From the NCBI GenBank assembly GCA_942493075.1, contig OW818681.1:62001-126000 (forward strand): DNA of 64,000 nt. Reading direction: 5' to 3'. Below the pieces are notes generated by a model. That model did not search any database and was not told where the DNA came from. It saw only the letters and a list, made by a program, of their open reading frames with translations. The number at the start of each line of letters is the position of its first letter. The first letter of the stretch is position 1. The stretch comes from JBBQYD01 sp942493075 (GTDB lineage Bacteria; Verrucomicrobiota; Verrucomicrobiia; Limisphaerales; UBA8199). Shown piece after piece: positions 52,003 to 60,778 of the stretch. The position numbers and the translations under genes were made by a program.

Positions 52003-53892
52003 TTACGGGCAGCGTACGCGGTAGAAGCGCGGCGGAGCATCCGTATGCGGCGTCTCGGAAAACTGAAATTGCCCTGGCACGATCTCTCGAAACGATCCGA
52101 GCTCGATCCATTCAACCAAAGGCTGGCTCGGGTTCGTCGCACAGAGCATCGTGAGGCTCGCTCCAGGAACGTTCGTGAGGGTCAGTTGGATTCCTGCGCC
52201 GCTCGTCACCCGGGATGCTGCCATCTCAATCTTGCCCGTCGCTCGATGGAGTTCATAGGCTCCAATATCCACATGTGCCCCGGATTTCCTTGCATAACTG
52301 CGCTGATCGCTGAGCAGGTTGAGCGGTGACTCTATTAAGGTGTCATCACTGGCATCGATAGCAGGGCTTCCTTGGCGGAGGGCGATGGTGAACGCCGGAC
52401 CACCGTTATCCGCCAGGGAGCAGATCAATGGATCCAACGGGGTGGCGGAGCCGACAATGTCTCCAACTGCATCACTAAAACCGGAGCTATCTTCACCGCG
52501 ACTGACAAAATTGTGTCCTTTGGAATTGAAAGCGCCGTAGAGGTCGGGACCAAGACCCGGTAGGCCGGGTGAGCCACCATAGCCACCTGAACTACCTCCT
52601 GCACCGGCTAATCCTGCCGCTCCTGCCGAGTTTTTGCCGACCAGCACACTCTGCATGTCAGCAGACGCTCCGTCGCATCGTATGGCTCCTCCGCTGCCTC
52701 CGATTCCTCCATTCCCACCGTTGCCACCGAGGCCCGATGGATAAGAAATGAAGCCCCGGCCACCCGCCCCGCCTGGTCCACCTTTGCCTCCATTCCCGGC
52801 CCCGTTTCCGGCAATTGTGCAAGCAGTTGCCTGGAATGAACCCAAAGAATAGACGGCACCGCCACTCCCTCCGGCTCCGCCGTCGGCTCCCTGGGAACCA
52901 TTTCCTGCGGGTAAGCGAGAAGCACTCATGCCAGACCCTCCAGCACCACCAGCGCCGCCAGCCCCTGTCGAGTTGTCCGCAATTGTGCACGAAACTAAAA
53001 CCAGGCTGCCTGAACTGTGGATACCGCCACCTGATCCGCCATTACCACCCGGAGTCCCTGGAGTACCATCCATTGCCCCAAGACTTCCCATTCCACCTGC
53101 TGCACCCGCACCGCCGGTCCCCGCGGTGTTGGACGACACCGTGCATCCGATTAGCAGAGCGGTGCCCACGTTGTTAATGGCACCCCCGTTTCCTCCATCG
53201 GCTCCGTTGCCCAGAGCTATCAAGCTCGTTTCCCCTCCGTTGCCGCCGTTCCCGGATGCGTTGCTGCGGAGGCTGCATCCGGCCATTGTCAGAGAGCCCG
53301 AATTGTAGATCCCGCCCCCATTGCCTCCTGCGGCACCGTCGCTATAACTTGGCGGATCTGCTGGAAGAAGAAACAGGGGATACCCACGCCCTCCCTTGCC
53401 ACTGCGGCATTTTTCAATCACGCAGTTCGTTAATGCCAGCGTGCCCTGATTGCGAATTCCCCCTCCATCCTCTCCGGGGGTGGAAGCAAAAATCGAATTC
53501 GTACAGTCCGCGCCATCGCGTGCATGCCCATCGGAGATGGTGAGAGCGGAAATGGATACGCTGGCAGAGCTTTCGATCTCAAAGACACGGCGGGAGCCCT
53601 TCCCGCTGATCGCAAGTTTTTCAACACCCGGCCCAACCAGCTTTAGATCCTTGTTGATGAACAGTTCTCCGGAGAGGTTTGTAATGGTGCCGGTGACGGC
53701 AAAATCGATCGAATCCCCTGCATTGGCGCTCGTGATGGCCGCCCGGAGCGACCCCGGGCCACTATCGGCAAGAGAAGTGACTGTCCACGACCCCGCGTGC
53801 CCACAGAAGGGGTAAGCAAGTGAACAGGCGAATACCACGGCAGTCAGGACGGACCAGTCTGAGAATAGCCTGGGGATGTTAAGCGCTTTCAT
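52003..53892 (-). CDS. Secreted glycine-rich protein (choice-of-anchor-Q-like)
   Basis: An exported 629-residue protein. After a signal peptide (cleavage near GHAGS), WTVTSLADSGPGSLRAAITS begins a right-handed beta-helix-like region found in choice-of-anchor-Q and pectate-lyase-like surface proteins (IDFAVTGTITNLSGELFINK, FEIESSASVSISALTISDG). The centre is extremely Gly-rich, with many GGNGG, GGAGG and GADGG clusters alternating with short hydrophobic strands (LALTNCVIEKC, LTMAGCSLRSN, LVLVSCTIADN). The end LRQGSPAIDASDDTL then DIGAYELHR is the anchor-Q signature. A C-terminal beta domain (MAASRVTSGAGIQLTLTN) follows. Antisense proline-rich frames across the Gly region are shadows. It probably forms part of the cell surface. 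Confidence 0.82.
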   Translation of the reverse strand: MKALNIPRLFSDWSVLTAVVFACSLAYPFCGHAGSWTVTSLADSGPGSLRAAITSANAGDSIDFAVTGTITNLSGELFINKDLKLVGPGVEKLAISGKGSRRVFEIESSASVSISALTISDGHARDGADCTNSIFASTPGEDGGGIRNQGTLALTNCVIEKCRSGKGGRGYPLFLLPADPPSYSDGAAGGNGGGIYNSGSLTMAGCSLRSNASGNGGNGGETSLIALGNGADGGNGGAINNVGTALLIGCTVSSNTAGTGGAGAAGGMGSLGAMDGTPGTPGGNGGSGGGIHSSGSLVLVSCTIADNSTGAGGAGGAGGSGMSASRLPAGNGSQGADGGAGGSGGAVYSLGSFQATACTIAGNGAGNGGKGGPGGAGGRGFISYPSGLGGNGGNGGIGGSGGAIRCDGASADMQSVLVGKNSAGAAGLAGAGGSSGGYGGSPGLPGLGPDLYGAFNSKGHNFVSRGEDSSGFSDAVGDIVGSATPLDPLICSLADNGGPAFTIALRQGSPAIDASDDTLIESPLNLLSDQRSYARKSGAHVDIGAYELHRATGKIEMAASRVTSGAGIQLTLTNVPGASLTMLCATNPSQPLVEWIELGSFREIVPGQFQFSETPHTDAPPRFYRVRCP

Positions 53893-54051
53893 AGTATGGA
53901 GATCAAAGTCAATTCAAGCAGGTTGAGTTAATATGTCAACCAGAAAAAGTGCAACAGTCCTGGATTCAAAGGTACTGTGAGATGTGCAGATTAAAGGGGG
54001 ATAACCCACCGTCATCTGCAAGCGATCCGGTAACTGCGCTTTCCCTTGCAC
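53893..54051. other. Intergenic upstream of the glycine-rich protein
   Basis: No gene is seen. It should hold the promoter of the minus-strand gene starting at 53892. It merges on the right with the first copy of the duplicated element. Confidence 0.4.
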
Positions 54052-54398
54052 TGCAGTACTGTTGGTGGAAAAAATCGGGATGAAAGAATACTCATGGTTC
54101 ATCGGGTTGACGCTTTCTGGCGCCAGCCCGATGAACCAGGGTGGAATCGAAGAGGGCCGGAGGCTACCAACAGTAATGACTTCGGTTTGGAGAGCATGCC
54201 TTCTTTTGAATCGCAGACACCGCAAGGGTGAAAGATCTTCTGAAGGTGACCAACTTAAATCATGACTTGTCCGAAGACGCTACGTGTTTTTGAGTGCGGC
54301 GTGGAGCTTGCGAAGCGCCGCTTTTTCGCAGGACGCCACGGAATCGATAGCACTCCCGAATGTTGGAGTGCCACTTGAGGGCAGGGGCTCCTCGCCTG
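54052..54398. repeat. Duplicated structured element, copy 1
   Basis: About 347 bp that recurs some 800 bp downstream at moderate identity. It holds three inverted repeats. The first is GGTTCATCGGG (54096-54106) with CCCGATGAACC (54127-54137), an 11-bp perfect stem extended inward by TTGACGC/GCGCCAG. The second is GCGGCG (54296-54301) with CGCCGC (54316-54321) followed by TTTTT, terminator-like on the plus strand. The third is CACTCC with GGAGTG, starting about 54350. The right end carries a diverged GTAGGGCG repeat. Short open frames across it differ between the copies, so it is not a protein gene. Confidence 0.8.
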
Positions 54399-54854
54399 GG
54401 AGCGCCAGAGGTGTCCAGCAAATGAGCAGGATAGCAGGGTCTCGGTGTTGCAGGCCCGGTCTCCGCACCGGGCGGGTCCCATTCTGGTTTCCGACGAACC
54501 GGCAGAAGCGTTCCTGATTAGGAACTGAACGGGAAAAAACGGAGAGAGCGACCCCCCACCCCCGTCATCACCCATAAGGCTGCGTAGATTCTCAGACCTA
54601 TCCCCGATTTTGCATCTTAATCGTTCAGGCGGGGCAGTAAGAGTTCGTGTAAACGCCTTCTGATTGTTTTGTCAAATAGGCTCCCCATTGAAATAGAAGT
54701 TCCAGGGGAAATCCTTGTCTGGGTATTCGCTGTTAATGGTCGGCATAGAGAACCGCGTTGTTTGTCTTTTCAGGCACCAGCCTGTTTCTAAGGAGAAGAG
54801 CATCGAATTGGGTCTTTCTCAAGGGATATGTGGGAGATGTAGCAGCACTTTAGA
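54399..54854. other. Spacer between the two element copies
   Basis: No gene is supported. It contains a hairpin GCCCGGT (54454-54460) and ACCGGGC (54467-54473), and the 14-mer GTTGCAGGCCCGGT shared with 26461-26474. A run of AAAAAA occurs near 54534 and a C-rich run near 54550. Confidence 0.5.
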
Positions 54855-55196
54855 TCGGTACTATTGGTAGCAAAATCCGAAAGAACTAAGTATTCCTGTT
54901 GCATCGGGTTGGCGAGTTTTGACGCCAACCTGATGCAACCGGGTGGAATGTAAAGGGGCGGAGGCTACCAACAGTAATGATTTCGGTTCGAACGGCATGC
55001 CTGCATTTGAATCTCAGACCTCGCAAGGTTGAAAGTTCCTCTAAAGGGGACAAATTTAAATCACGACTTGTCCGAACACGCTACGCGGTTTGTGCGGCGT
55101 GAAGCTTGCGAAGCACCGCTTTTTCGCAGGACGCCACGGAATCGATAGTACTCCCGAATGTTGGAGTGCCACTTTAGGGTAGGGCGCTCCTCGCCT
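54855..55196. repeat. Duplicated structured element, copy 2
   Basis: This copy is aligned to copy 1 with an offset of about 800 bp (shared blocks GGAGGCTACCAACAGTAATG, ACTTGTCCGAA, CTTTTTCGCAGGACGCCACG). Its main hairpin is longer: GTTGCATCGGG at 54898-54908, continuing TTGGCG, pairs with CGCCAACCTGATGCAAC (54923-54939), 17 pairs including one G-U, around an 8-base loop. Compared with copy 1 an extra G in the left arm is matched by an extra C in the right arm. The terminator-like and CACTCC-type hairpins are kept with one mismatch or wobble. It ends in the GTAGGGCGCTCCTCGCC repeat (55179-55195), 87 bp before the next gene. Confidence 0.8.
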
Positions 55197-55282
55197 CGCG
55201 CGCGCCCTTCCAGTCTCACCGCAACGACAGGGAGTCTTTGCTGTAACAATCGGCCGTGAAACGTTAACTTAATAGAACAACG

Positions 55283-56041
55283 ATGTCGGAGAACGCATCC
55301 ACACAGCCACAGGCGGGGGCCGAATCGCAGGCGGGGGCGTTCCCCGCAACGCGATGGTCGGTGGTGTTGGCGGCGACGGGCAAAGGTTCTGGCGAGGCTG
55401 ATGCAGCGCTGGAGGTGATTTGCCGCGCCTATTGGTATCCGCTTTACGCTTTCGTCCGCCGCAGCGGGCAAAGCCCGGCCGATGCGCAGGACCTCACCCA
55501 GGAGTTTTTTCGGCGTTTGCTCGAGAAGAAGTGGCTGAGCGCGGTGGACAAAGAGAAGGGGCGGCTACGGACGTTCCTGGTTACGGCGTTGAAACGTTAC
55601 ATGGCGAATGAATGGCGCCGGGTTTCAGCCCAGAAGCGGGCGGGCGCTCAGACACATCTGCCCATAAACACCGCCTTTGCTGAAATCCGGTATGCGGCGG
55701 ATCCCCGGTCGGAGTTGGGCGCTGACGCGGTTTTTGACCGCGAGTGGGCGATGGCGCTGCTTGATTTGACGGTTCAGCGGCTGGCGGAAGAGTCTATCGC
55801 GGCGAACAAAGGTGCGGAGTTTGCCACTTTGAAAGTCTGCCTGGTGGCGGTGCATGGGGCGATCGATTACGGGACGGTTGCGGCCCAACTTGGGTGCAGC
55901 GAAGGCACCGCGCGGGTAGCGGTGCACCGAATCCGCAAGCGTTTCCGTGAGATTTACCGAGAAGAGATCGCGCATACCTCGCCGGCGGGTGCGGACCTGG
56001 AGGCGGAAGTGCGTTACCTGGCGGGTGCGCTGGCCAACTGA
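55283..56041 (+). CDS. ECF sigma factor of the kinase-linked group
   Basis: A 252-residue sigma factor. It opens with the typical FPATRWSVVLAATG block, then region 2 (AYWYPLYAFVRRSGQSPADAQDLTQEFF, LLEKKWLSAVDKEKGRLRTF) and region 4 (YGTVAAQLGCSEGTARVAVHRIRKRF). This group is common in Planctomycetota and Verrucomicrobiota and is often encoded next to Ser/Thr protein kinases, as here: the kinase gene starts 133 bp downstream on the same strand. No anti-sigma gene is present, so control may be by phosphorylation from the kinase; phosphorylation control has been described for some related ECF groups but is inference here. Confidence 0.9.
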   Translation: MSENASTQPQAGAESQAGAFPATRWSVVLAATGKGSGEADAALEVICRAYWYPLYAFVRRSGQSPADAQDLTQEFFRRLLEKKWLSAVDKEKGRLRTFLVTALKRYMANEWRRVSAQKRAGAQTHLPINTAFAEIRYAADPRSELGADAVFDREWAMALLDLTVQRLAEESIAANKGAEFATLKVCLVAVHGAIDYGTVAAQLGCSEGTARVAVHRIRKRFREIYREEIAHTSPAGADLEAEVRYLAGALAN

Positions 56042-56174
56042 GCGGCCACGAAACGGTCGAACGGCACGAAACGCCGGGTGAGGATATCCGGCGAACAACA
56101 CCAGGCCGAGCCGGTTGGCTTGACCTTCCCGCGAATCCATGTAACAACTCGCCGCGGACCGGTAAGGAACAGGC

Positions 56175-58427
56175 ATGAGCACAGAAACACGAGCTGTCTG
56201 CCCGCAATGCGGAACATCGCTGCCAGAGAAACCGCCTGGCAGGCTTTGTCCCCGCTGCCTGATGGCGATGAACCTGGCGACGCAAACCGATATTCAGGGC
56301 GAGGCGACCCCAGGCGCTCCCGGGGCCGGAGCGGCACGCCCGAATCCGCCTGCGCCGGAGACGATAGCCAAACACTTTCCGCAGCTCGAAATCATTGAAT
56401 GCCTCGGGCGGGGCGGGATGGGGGTGGTCTACAAAGCCCGCCAGCCGCGCCTGAACCGTTTGGTCGCGCTAAAGATTCTCGCTCCTGAGCGGGAGAAAGA
56501 CCCTGCTTTTGCCACACGTTTTGAGCGCGAAGCCCAGGCGCTGGCACGGCTCAGCCACCCGAACATCGTCACCATCCACGACTTTGGGCAGGCAGGCGGG
56601 ATGTATTACCTTCTCATGGAATATGTGGATGGGGTGACCCTGCGGGAGTTGCTCAATGGCGGCCGCGTTGCTGCGCGCGAGGCGCTGGCGATTGTTCCGC
56701 AGATCTGCGATGCGCTCCAGTTTGCCCACGACCATGGCATTGTCCACCGTGACATCAAGCCTGAGAACATCCTGATGGACCGGCTTGGGCGGGTGAAGGT
56801 GGCGGATTTCGGCCTGGCCAAGCTAGTGGGGACCGCGGCAGCAGAGGAGGAGCCGAGCGAATCGGAAATCGCGCGAGTCCGTGCCGCGACAGCCGATGCC
56901 AGCAAAGTTGTGGGCACGCCCCATTACATGGCCCCCGAGCAGATCGAAACTCCCGGAGAGGTGGACCATCGGGCAGACATTTTCGCGCTGGGTGTGGTGT
57001 TTTACCAGATGCTCACCGGCGATCTTCCCGGTAAAAAGATCGAGCCGCCGTCGAAGAAAGTTCAGATCGACGTCCGTCTGGATGAAGTGGTGTTGCGGGC
57101 GTTGCAGAGCAAACCCGAGCTCCGCTACCAGCAAGCCAGCGTGCTCAAGACGGATCTCGAGACCATCACGCAGAGTGCAGCCTTGCCGCCGCCGGCGGGC
57201 GCATCGCTCACGCGCTATCGGTGGGAGAAGGTGATCGTGGCGTTGGGAACCGTGTTCTTCGCGGTGTATGGGCTGGTTGTAACGGGGATTGCGAGCCATC
57301 GGCCGCAGCAGGCTGTGGCCCCGATGATCATGATTGGCATTTCAATCGTCGGTTTTTGCATCTGCCTCCTGTGCCTTGCGGGCCTCTGGCCGGTCGGTTC
57401 GACGTTATTCCCCCGGCCAAATTTCAGTTCCCGGAACCTGGATAGGCAGCCCGGGCGCGTGAAAGCTCGTTCGAAGGCATTCATCCTGTCGCTGGCGGCA
57501 GGGGTTGTCGTCTGGCTGGTGGTAACGACTGCGGCCACCCTTGTGACCTTCCTGTTGCCGGAGAGTTATCGAAGCGTTGCACTCATCCTGCTGGTGCGCA
57601 CGCCACCCGAGGCAGTCGAAGCGGGCCAATCGATGCCTTACGACCCGTATTTCATTCAGACTCAGTTTGAGGTTATCCGCTCGGAGCTCGTCCTTGCGCG
57701 GGTCGTCAATCGGCTGAAGCTGAACGAGGCGTGGGGCCGGCGGTACGGAAATGGAGGGCGTCTAAAGACAGCGGAGACGCTCCAGTTGCTGAGCAGCCGT
57801 ATTTCGCTGCGGCCGGTCCGCGTCCCCGACCTGATCGAGATCGAGGTTTGCCACGATTCACCAGCCGAGACGGCCGACATTGCCAACGCGGTTGCGGAAG
57901 AGTTCCAGGCATATTGCGCTGAGCAGCGCGTTGCAACGCTGGAGACTCACAGGAAAGAGTCCGACCAGCAACTGGCTCAGGCGGATGCCAGGCTTGAGGT
58001 GGCGCAGCGCGAACTGGGGCGCTTGCAAAACGAACTAAAGCTCCCCGATAGCGTCGCGCAGAACGAACGTGAGCCAGCGGAAGCCGACGTCAGCCAGGCG
58101 CCGTTTTGGAGACAGAAACGACGCGTAGAAGATCTACGCCGTTACCGGGACGAGTTATCCCTGAGCCTTCTCAGGGCCAGCGTCCTGCCAAACCATCCCG
58201 GGGCCTGGAGCGTGCAGATTGTGGATCGTGCCGTGGTGGCGATGCGCCCGTCGCGCCCCAACAAGCCTTTGAACCTGGTTATTGGCGGGGTGGTCGGGGC
58301 GGCGGCGGGGCTTTTGTCAGGCGTTGTGGTGCTGCTGATCAGCAGCTCGCGCCGGTCCGGCTCCGCGAGTGTGCCGCCGGTTGCGCGGCCAGACAAGTTG
58401 TTCCGCCCCGGTGCAACTGGTGGTTGA
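56175..58427 (+). CDS. Ser/Thr protein kinase fused to a Wzz-like chain-length module
   Basis: A 750-residue membrane protein. Residues 9-28 form a zinc ribbon (CPQC...CPRC). The Hanks-type kinase is at about 70-335 with G-loop LGRGGMGVVYKA, Lys100, HRDIKPEN (191-198) and DFG (211-213); it ends in EVVLRALQSKPELRYQQ. Three transmembrane helices follow (about 347-367, 378-402, 440-462). The outer part (about 463-700) resembles the Wzz/BcsC-type chain-length determinant found in polysaccharide co-polymerases: VALILLVRTPPEA, DPYFIQTQFEVIRSELVLARVVNRL, EIEVCHDSPAETADIANAVAEEF, a coiled coil (QQLAQADARLEVAQRELGRL) and a final helix LNLVIGGVVGAAAGLLSGVV. Wzz modules are usually fused to tyrosine kinases or separate, so a Hanks kinase as partner is unusual. 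Confidence 0.87.
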   Translation: MSTETRAVCPQCGTSLPEKPPGRLCPRCLMAMNLATQTDIQGEATPGAPGAGAARPNPPAPETIAKHFPQLEIIECLGRGGMGVVYKARQPRLNRLVALKILAPEREKDPAFATRFEREAQALARLSHPNIVTIHDFGQAGGMYYLLMEYVDGVTLRELLNGGRVAAREALAIVPQICDALQFAHDHGIVHRDIKPENILMDRLGRVKVADFGLAKLVGTAAAEEEPSESEIARVRAATADASKVVGTPHYMAPEQIETPGEVDHRADIFALGVVFYQMLTGDLPGKKIEPPSKKVQIDVRLDEVVLRALQSKPELRYQQASVLKTDLETITQSAALPPPAGASLTRYRWEKVIVALGTVFFAVYGLVVTGIASHRPQQAVAPMIMIGISIVGFCICLLCLAGLWPVGSTLFPRPNFSSRNLDRQPGRVKARSKAFILSLAAGVVVWLVVTTAATLVTFLLPESYRSVALILLVRTPPEAVEAGQSMPYDPYFIQTQFEVIRSELVLARVVNRLKLNEAWGRRYGNGGRLKTAETLQLLSSRISLRPVRVPDLIEIEVCHDSPAETADIANAVAEEFQAYCAEQRVATLETHRKESDQQLAQADARLEVAQRELGRLQNELKLPDSVAQNEREPAEADVSQAPFWRQKRRVEDLRRYRDELSLSLLRASVLPNHPGAWSVQIVDRAVVAMRPSRPNKPLNLVIGGVVGAAAGLLSGVVVLLISSSRRSGSASVPPVARPDKLFRPGATGG

Positions 58428-58625
58428 GTTGTCCAATGACAGCTTTTCACAAGCGCTTAGGTTGAACGGGCTCAAGGCTCACGCGACTGGCTTCATTTCG
58501 GGGGCGAGCACGGAACCCGGCGACGTCACTTCTCCGGGGGGGATTGGGTTCAACGGTGTGGTGGTCATGGGTGGTCCAACCAAGCATCGTCACTTGAGAG
58601 AAATCCCGTTCGTGAGGTTTCGCGG
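58428..58625. other. Intergenic between convergent genes
   Basis: No gene and no strong terminator hairpin with a T-run are seen in these 198 bp. Both flanking genes end here. Confidence 0.4.
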
Positions 58626-59999
58626 TTACCTGGCATCGCTCAATGCTGCGAGAAGTTCCCGGACCATGGCATGGCCGGATTCAGCGGTAAACGGGAATTG
58701 GCCTGTGAACTTTGGCGATTGATCGGCTGCGTAGCTGTGGAGGCCTATGTCGTGTTCGTCCGGGAGATATCCAATGGCACCGTTCGAGTAGCCGAGGATG
58801 AAAAGAGGTTTTCCGTCCCAGCGATTCCTCAGATCCAGGGCGAGACTCGTGTAGAGTTCCGCGGCGTTAGCCACGAGAAATACCTCACCCAGCCTGATCG
58901 CCAGAACCTCTGTCTCCAGTGTTTCAGGGCGGCTTTCCAAATCCAACAGCGCTGCCTCGGACCATTCCAAAGCAAAGCGTGCCACGGCGGCCACGGCTTT
59001 TTCCGTGCTTCCCCCGTAACGCAAAGGCAGCCGTGCAGGATATGTGACGATATATTTTGCGAAGCCGTCCGACCACCCATTCAGATCCCCCGTCTTCAAG
59101 CGATGAAGTCCCTCGTCCCGGAACACAGCGATTTCATCCTGGGTCCAGCGTCTGGTTGGAAGCTTGGCTGTGCGAGTGACGACTTTCAGGTCCGACCCAG
59201 CTACCTGTGACGAATGTTGAATTGCTTTCACCGCAGCGGTGGTCACTACCTGGCCAACCTCGAAGCGTCGTTCAGTGGAGCAATGAGTCGGTGCGACCAT
59301 GACATCACCGCAGGAGCCCTGAAGGTACATCGCCGTCGCGCCTGGGAAGTTCTTCTCGAGCGCATCCACCATTTCTCCCGACCAGTCACGGCTGACCGCA
59401 CGGAAATCCAAGTCAAGGTGCGCGTTAAGATGGCAGTTATAATTGACTGCGATCGCGAAAGGGGTGCCATCCGGAGAGTCTATCCGGAGCACATTTACGA
59501 GGGTGTCTACAGGGCCGTTCTCACGAGTGCGGTTGAATGCAACGCCCTCCGCGCGGGAGGAGCCGGTCGATAGACATGCTGGCCGCCGAGAATGCCAGGC
59601 CTGAACACATGCTTCGAGGCTTTGCCTGGCTACGAACTCCACATAATTCGGATCCAATTCGCCGATGCCGCGGGTGAACTCAGCAGTGGGCGCATTATGG
59701 GTATGTGAGCAGTTTATGCAAATGCTCCCAGGGGAGATGTCCGTTGCCGCAGCGACGGCGTCTCGAATTTTACGAGTCAGCGCGCTGCTCCCATACATGA
59801 CGTCTAAAGCCAGCAGCGCTGCGGACCTGCCGTGTTCGTCAGTAATAACCAACGCAGTGGCCGTGAGATGATCGCGCACCCGCTCGGCTGTCCGGCCTAG
59901 GTAGTAACCCAAGCCTGCAAGTTCAGTAGCGCACGTGGGAGTGATTATTCGACGAGAAATGCCTGCGCGCCATGGCGTTGGACTGGTAGCAGTTCGCAT
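58626..59999 (-). CDS. Neutral/alkaline ceramidase-like hydrolase
   Basis: A 457-residue protein of the neutral/alkaline non-lysosomal ceramidase family, N-terminal domain type. Conserved elements include GYYLGRTAERVRDHLTATAL, ALLALDVMYG, the metal-site segment CINCSHTHNAPTAEF, VNYNCHLNAH with further His ligands, and YLQGSCGDVMVAP. Unlike classical secreted ceramidases it lacks a signal peptide and the C-terminal Ig-like domain, so it is probably cytoplasmic. Proteins of this subset often sit in catabolic operons in Verrucomicrobiota and Planctomycetota, and the true substrate may be an amide other than ceramide. It is the last gene of a six-gene minus-strand run, 15 bp after the creatininase-family gene. 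Confidence 0.85.
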   Translation of the reverse strand: MRTATSPTPWRAGISRRIITPTCATELAGLGYYLGRTAERVRDHLTATALVITDEHGRSAALLALDVMYGSSALTRKIRDAVAAATDISPGSICINCSHTHNAPTAEFTRGIGELDPNYVEFVARQSLEACVQAWHSRRPACLSTGSSRAEGVAFNRTRENGPVDTLVNVLRIDSPDGTPFAIAVNYNCHLNAHLDLDFRAVSRDWSGEMVDALEKNFPGATAMYLQGSCGDVMVAPTHCSTERRFEVGQVVTTAAVKAIQHSSQVAGSDLKVVTRTAKLPTRRWTQDEIAVFRDEGLHRLKTGDLNGWSDGFAKYIVTYPARLPLRYGGSTEKAVAAVARFALEWSEAALLDLESRPETLETEVLAIRLGEVFLVANAAELYTSLALDLRNRWDGKPLFILGYSNGAIGYLPDEHDIGLHSYAADQSPKFTGQFPFTAESGHAMVRELLAALSDAR

Positions 60000-60014
60000 A
60001 GGAGCTTCCTGAAA

Positions 60015-60764
60015 CTAAGGGATTGGGCACTCGGCTTTGCGGTAGGCACTCACTGCCTGGATACAGGCAGCAACAACCACTTTCAGAATCTTCTCACCCT
60101 TTTCTGCGGAAGCGAGGGTTGCCTGTCCGCTGCCGCCGTGGTTCGTTTCGCGTTTCATATCGAGCGGACGATACACGTGCTCGAGCCCTGCAGGGGAGGC
60201 AACGCGCGCATCATCGGCGATTTCGCTCTTCCTGACCAAATCAGGTCGGACATGCAACATGACGGAGGTTTCGTATTCACAGGCGTGGCCTACGGATTTC
60301 CGGTTCCCGTCGAGCAGGGCCGCCGTTGTGTCTGCCGCTAGTTCCCAGTAAGACGCGCCACCGACCAGTGCGTTCGGATACTCTCGCGCCAGTTGGCGGA
60401 GAGCGAGGTGAAAGCCATCTTCATTGCCGCCGTGGCCGTTTAGAATGAAGACACGTTTAAACCTGTGATTCAGGAGGCATCTAAGCGGCTCCACGAGCAG
60501 GCGCAGATAAGTGTCGTTTTCCACGGTCATCGTACCGGCCATTCCAAGATGATGTGCAGACGCTCCGATCCACTGAGTTGGCAGGAGCAGCACCTCAACT
60601 GGCAAAGCCCTTTCCACCTGCAACGCGACGTGCTCACAAAGAATGGTATCCGTGAAGAACGGCAGGTGCCTGCTGTGCTGCTCAAGAGCACCAATCGGAC
60701 ACAGGATCACGGTGCCGCGGTCCAACGCATCCACCTCCGGCCATGGCATTTCAAAAAGTTTCAT
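60015..60764 (-). CDS. Creatininase-family amidohydrolase
   Basis: A cytoplasmic enzyme of 249 residues in the creatininase/3-dehydro-bile-acid-amidase-like family. The metal-binding residues are visible: PIGALEQHSRHLPFFTDT (Glu and His), and VFILNGHGGNEDGF, with a further Glu in HACEYETSVML. Family members open cyclic amides or cleave formamides (creatininase, MftE, FAPy deformylase). The frame extends to 60818, but the ATG at 60764 starts the usual MKLFEMPWPEV. It lies 14 bp after the transporter and 15 bp before the ceramidase-like gene. Confidence 0.9.
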   Translation of the reverse strand: MKLFEMPWPEVDALDRGTVILCPIGALEQHSRHLPFFTDTILCEHVALQVERALPVEVLLLPTQWIGASAHHLGMAGTMTVENDTYLRLLVEPLRCLLNHRFKRVFILNGHGGNEDGFHLALRQLAREYPNALVGGASYWELAADTTAALLDGNRKSVGHACEYETSVMLHVRPDLVRKSEIADDARVASPAGLEHVYRPLDMKRETNHGGSGQATLASAEKGEKILKVVVAACIQAVSAYRKAECPIP

Positions 60765-60778
60765 AGTTCGTAACTCCC

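Noticed and set aside
52928..53308. Proline-rich protein on the plus strand
   Set aside because: It is the antisense shadow of the Gly-rich stretch of the secreted protein at 52003-53892 and has no start signals of its own.
52561..53400. Possible CRISPR or tandem DNA repeat
   Set aside because: The repetition reflects Gly-codon bias in a coding sequence; there are no fixed-length repeats separated by unique spacers.
54062..54265. Small frames in copy 1 of the duplicated element
   Set aside because: They are not kept in copy 2, where the hairpins are conserved and the frames are interrupted.
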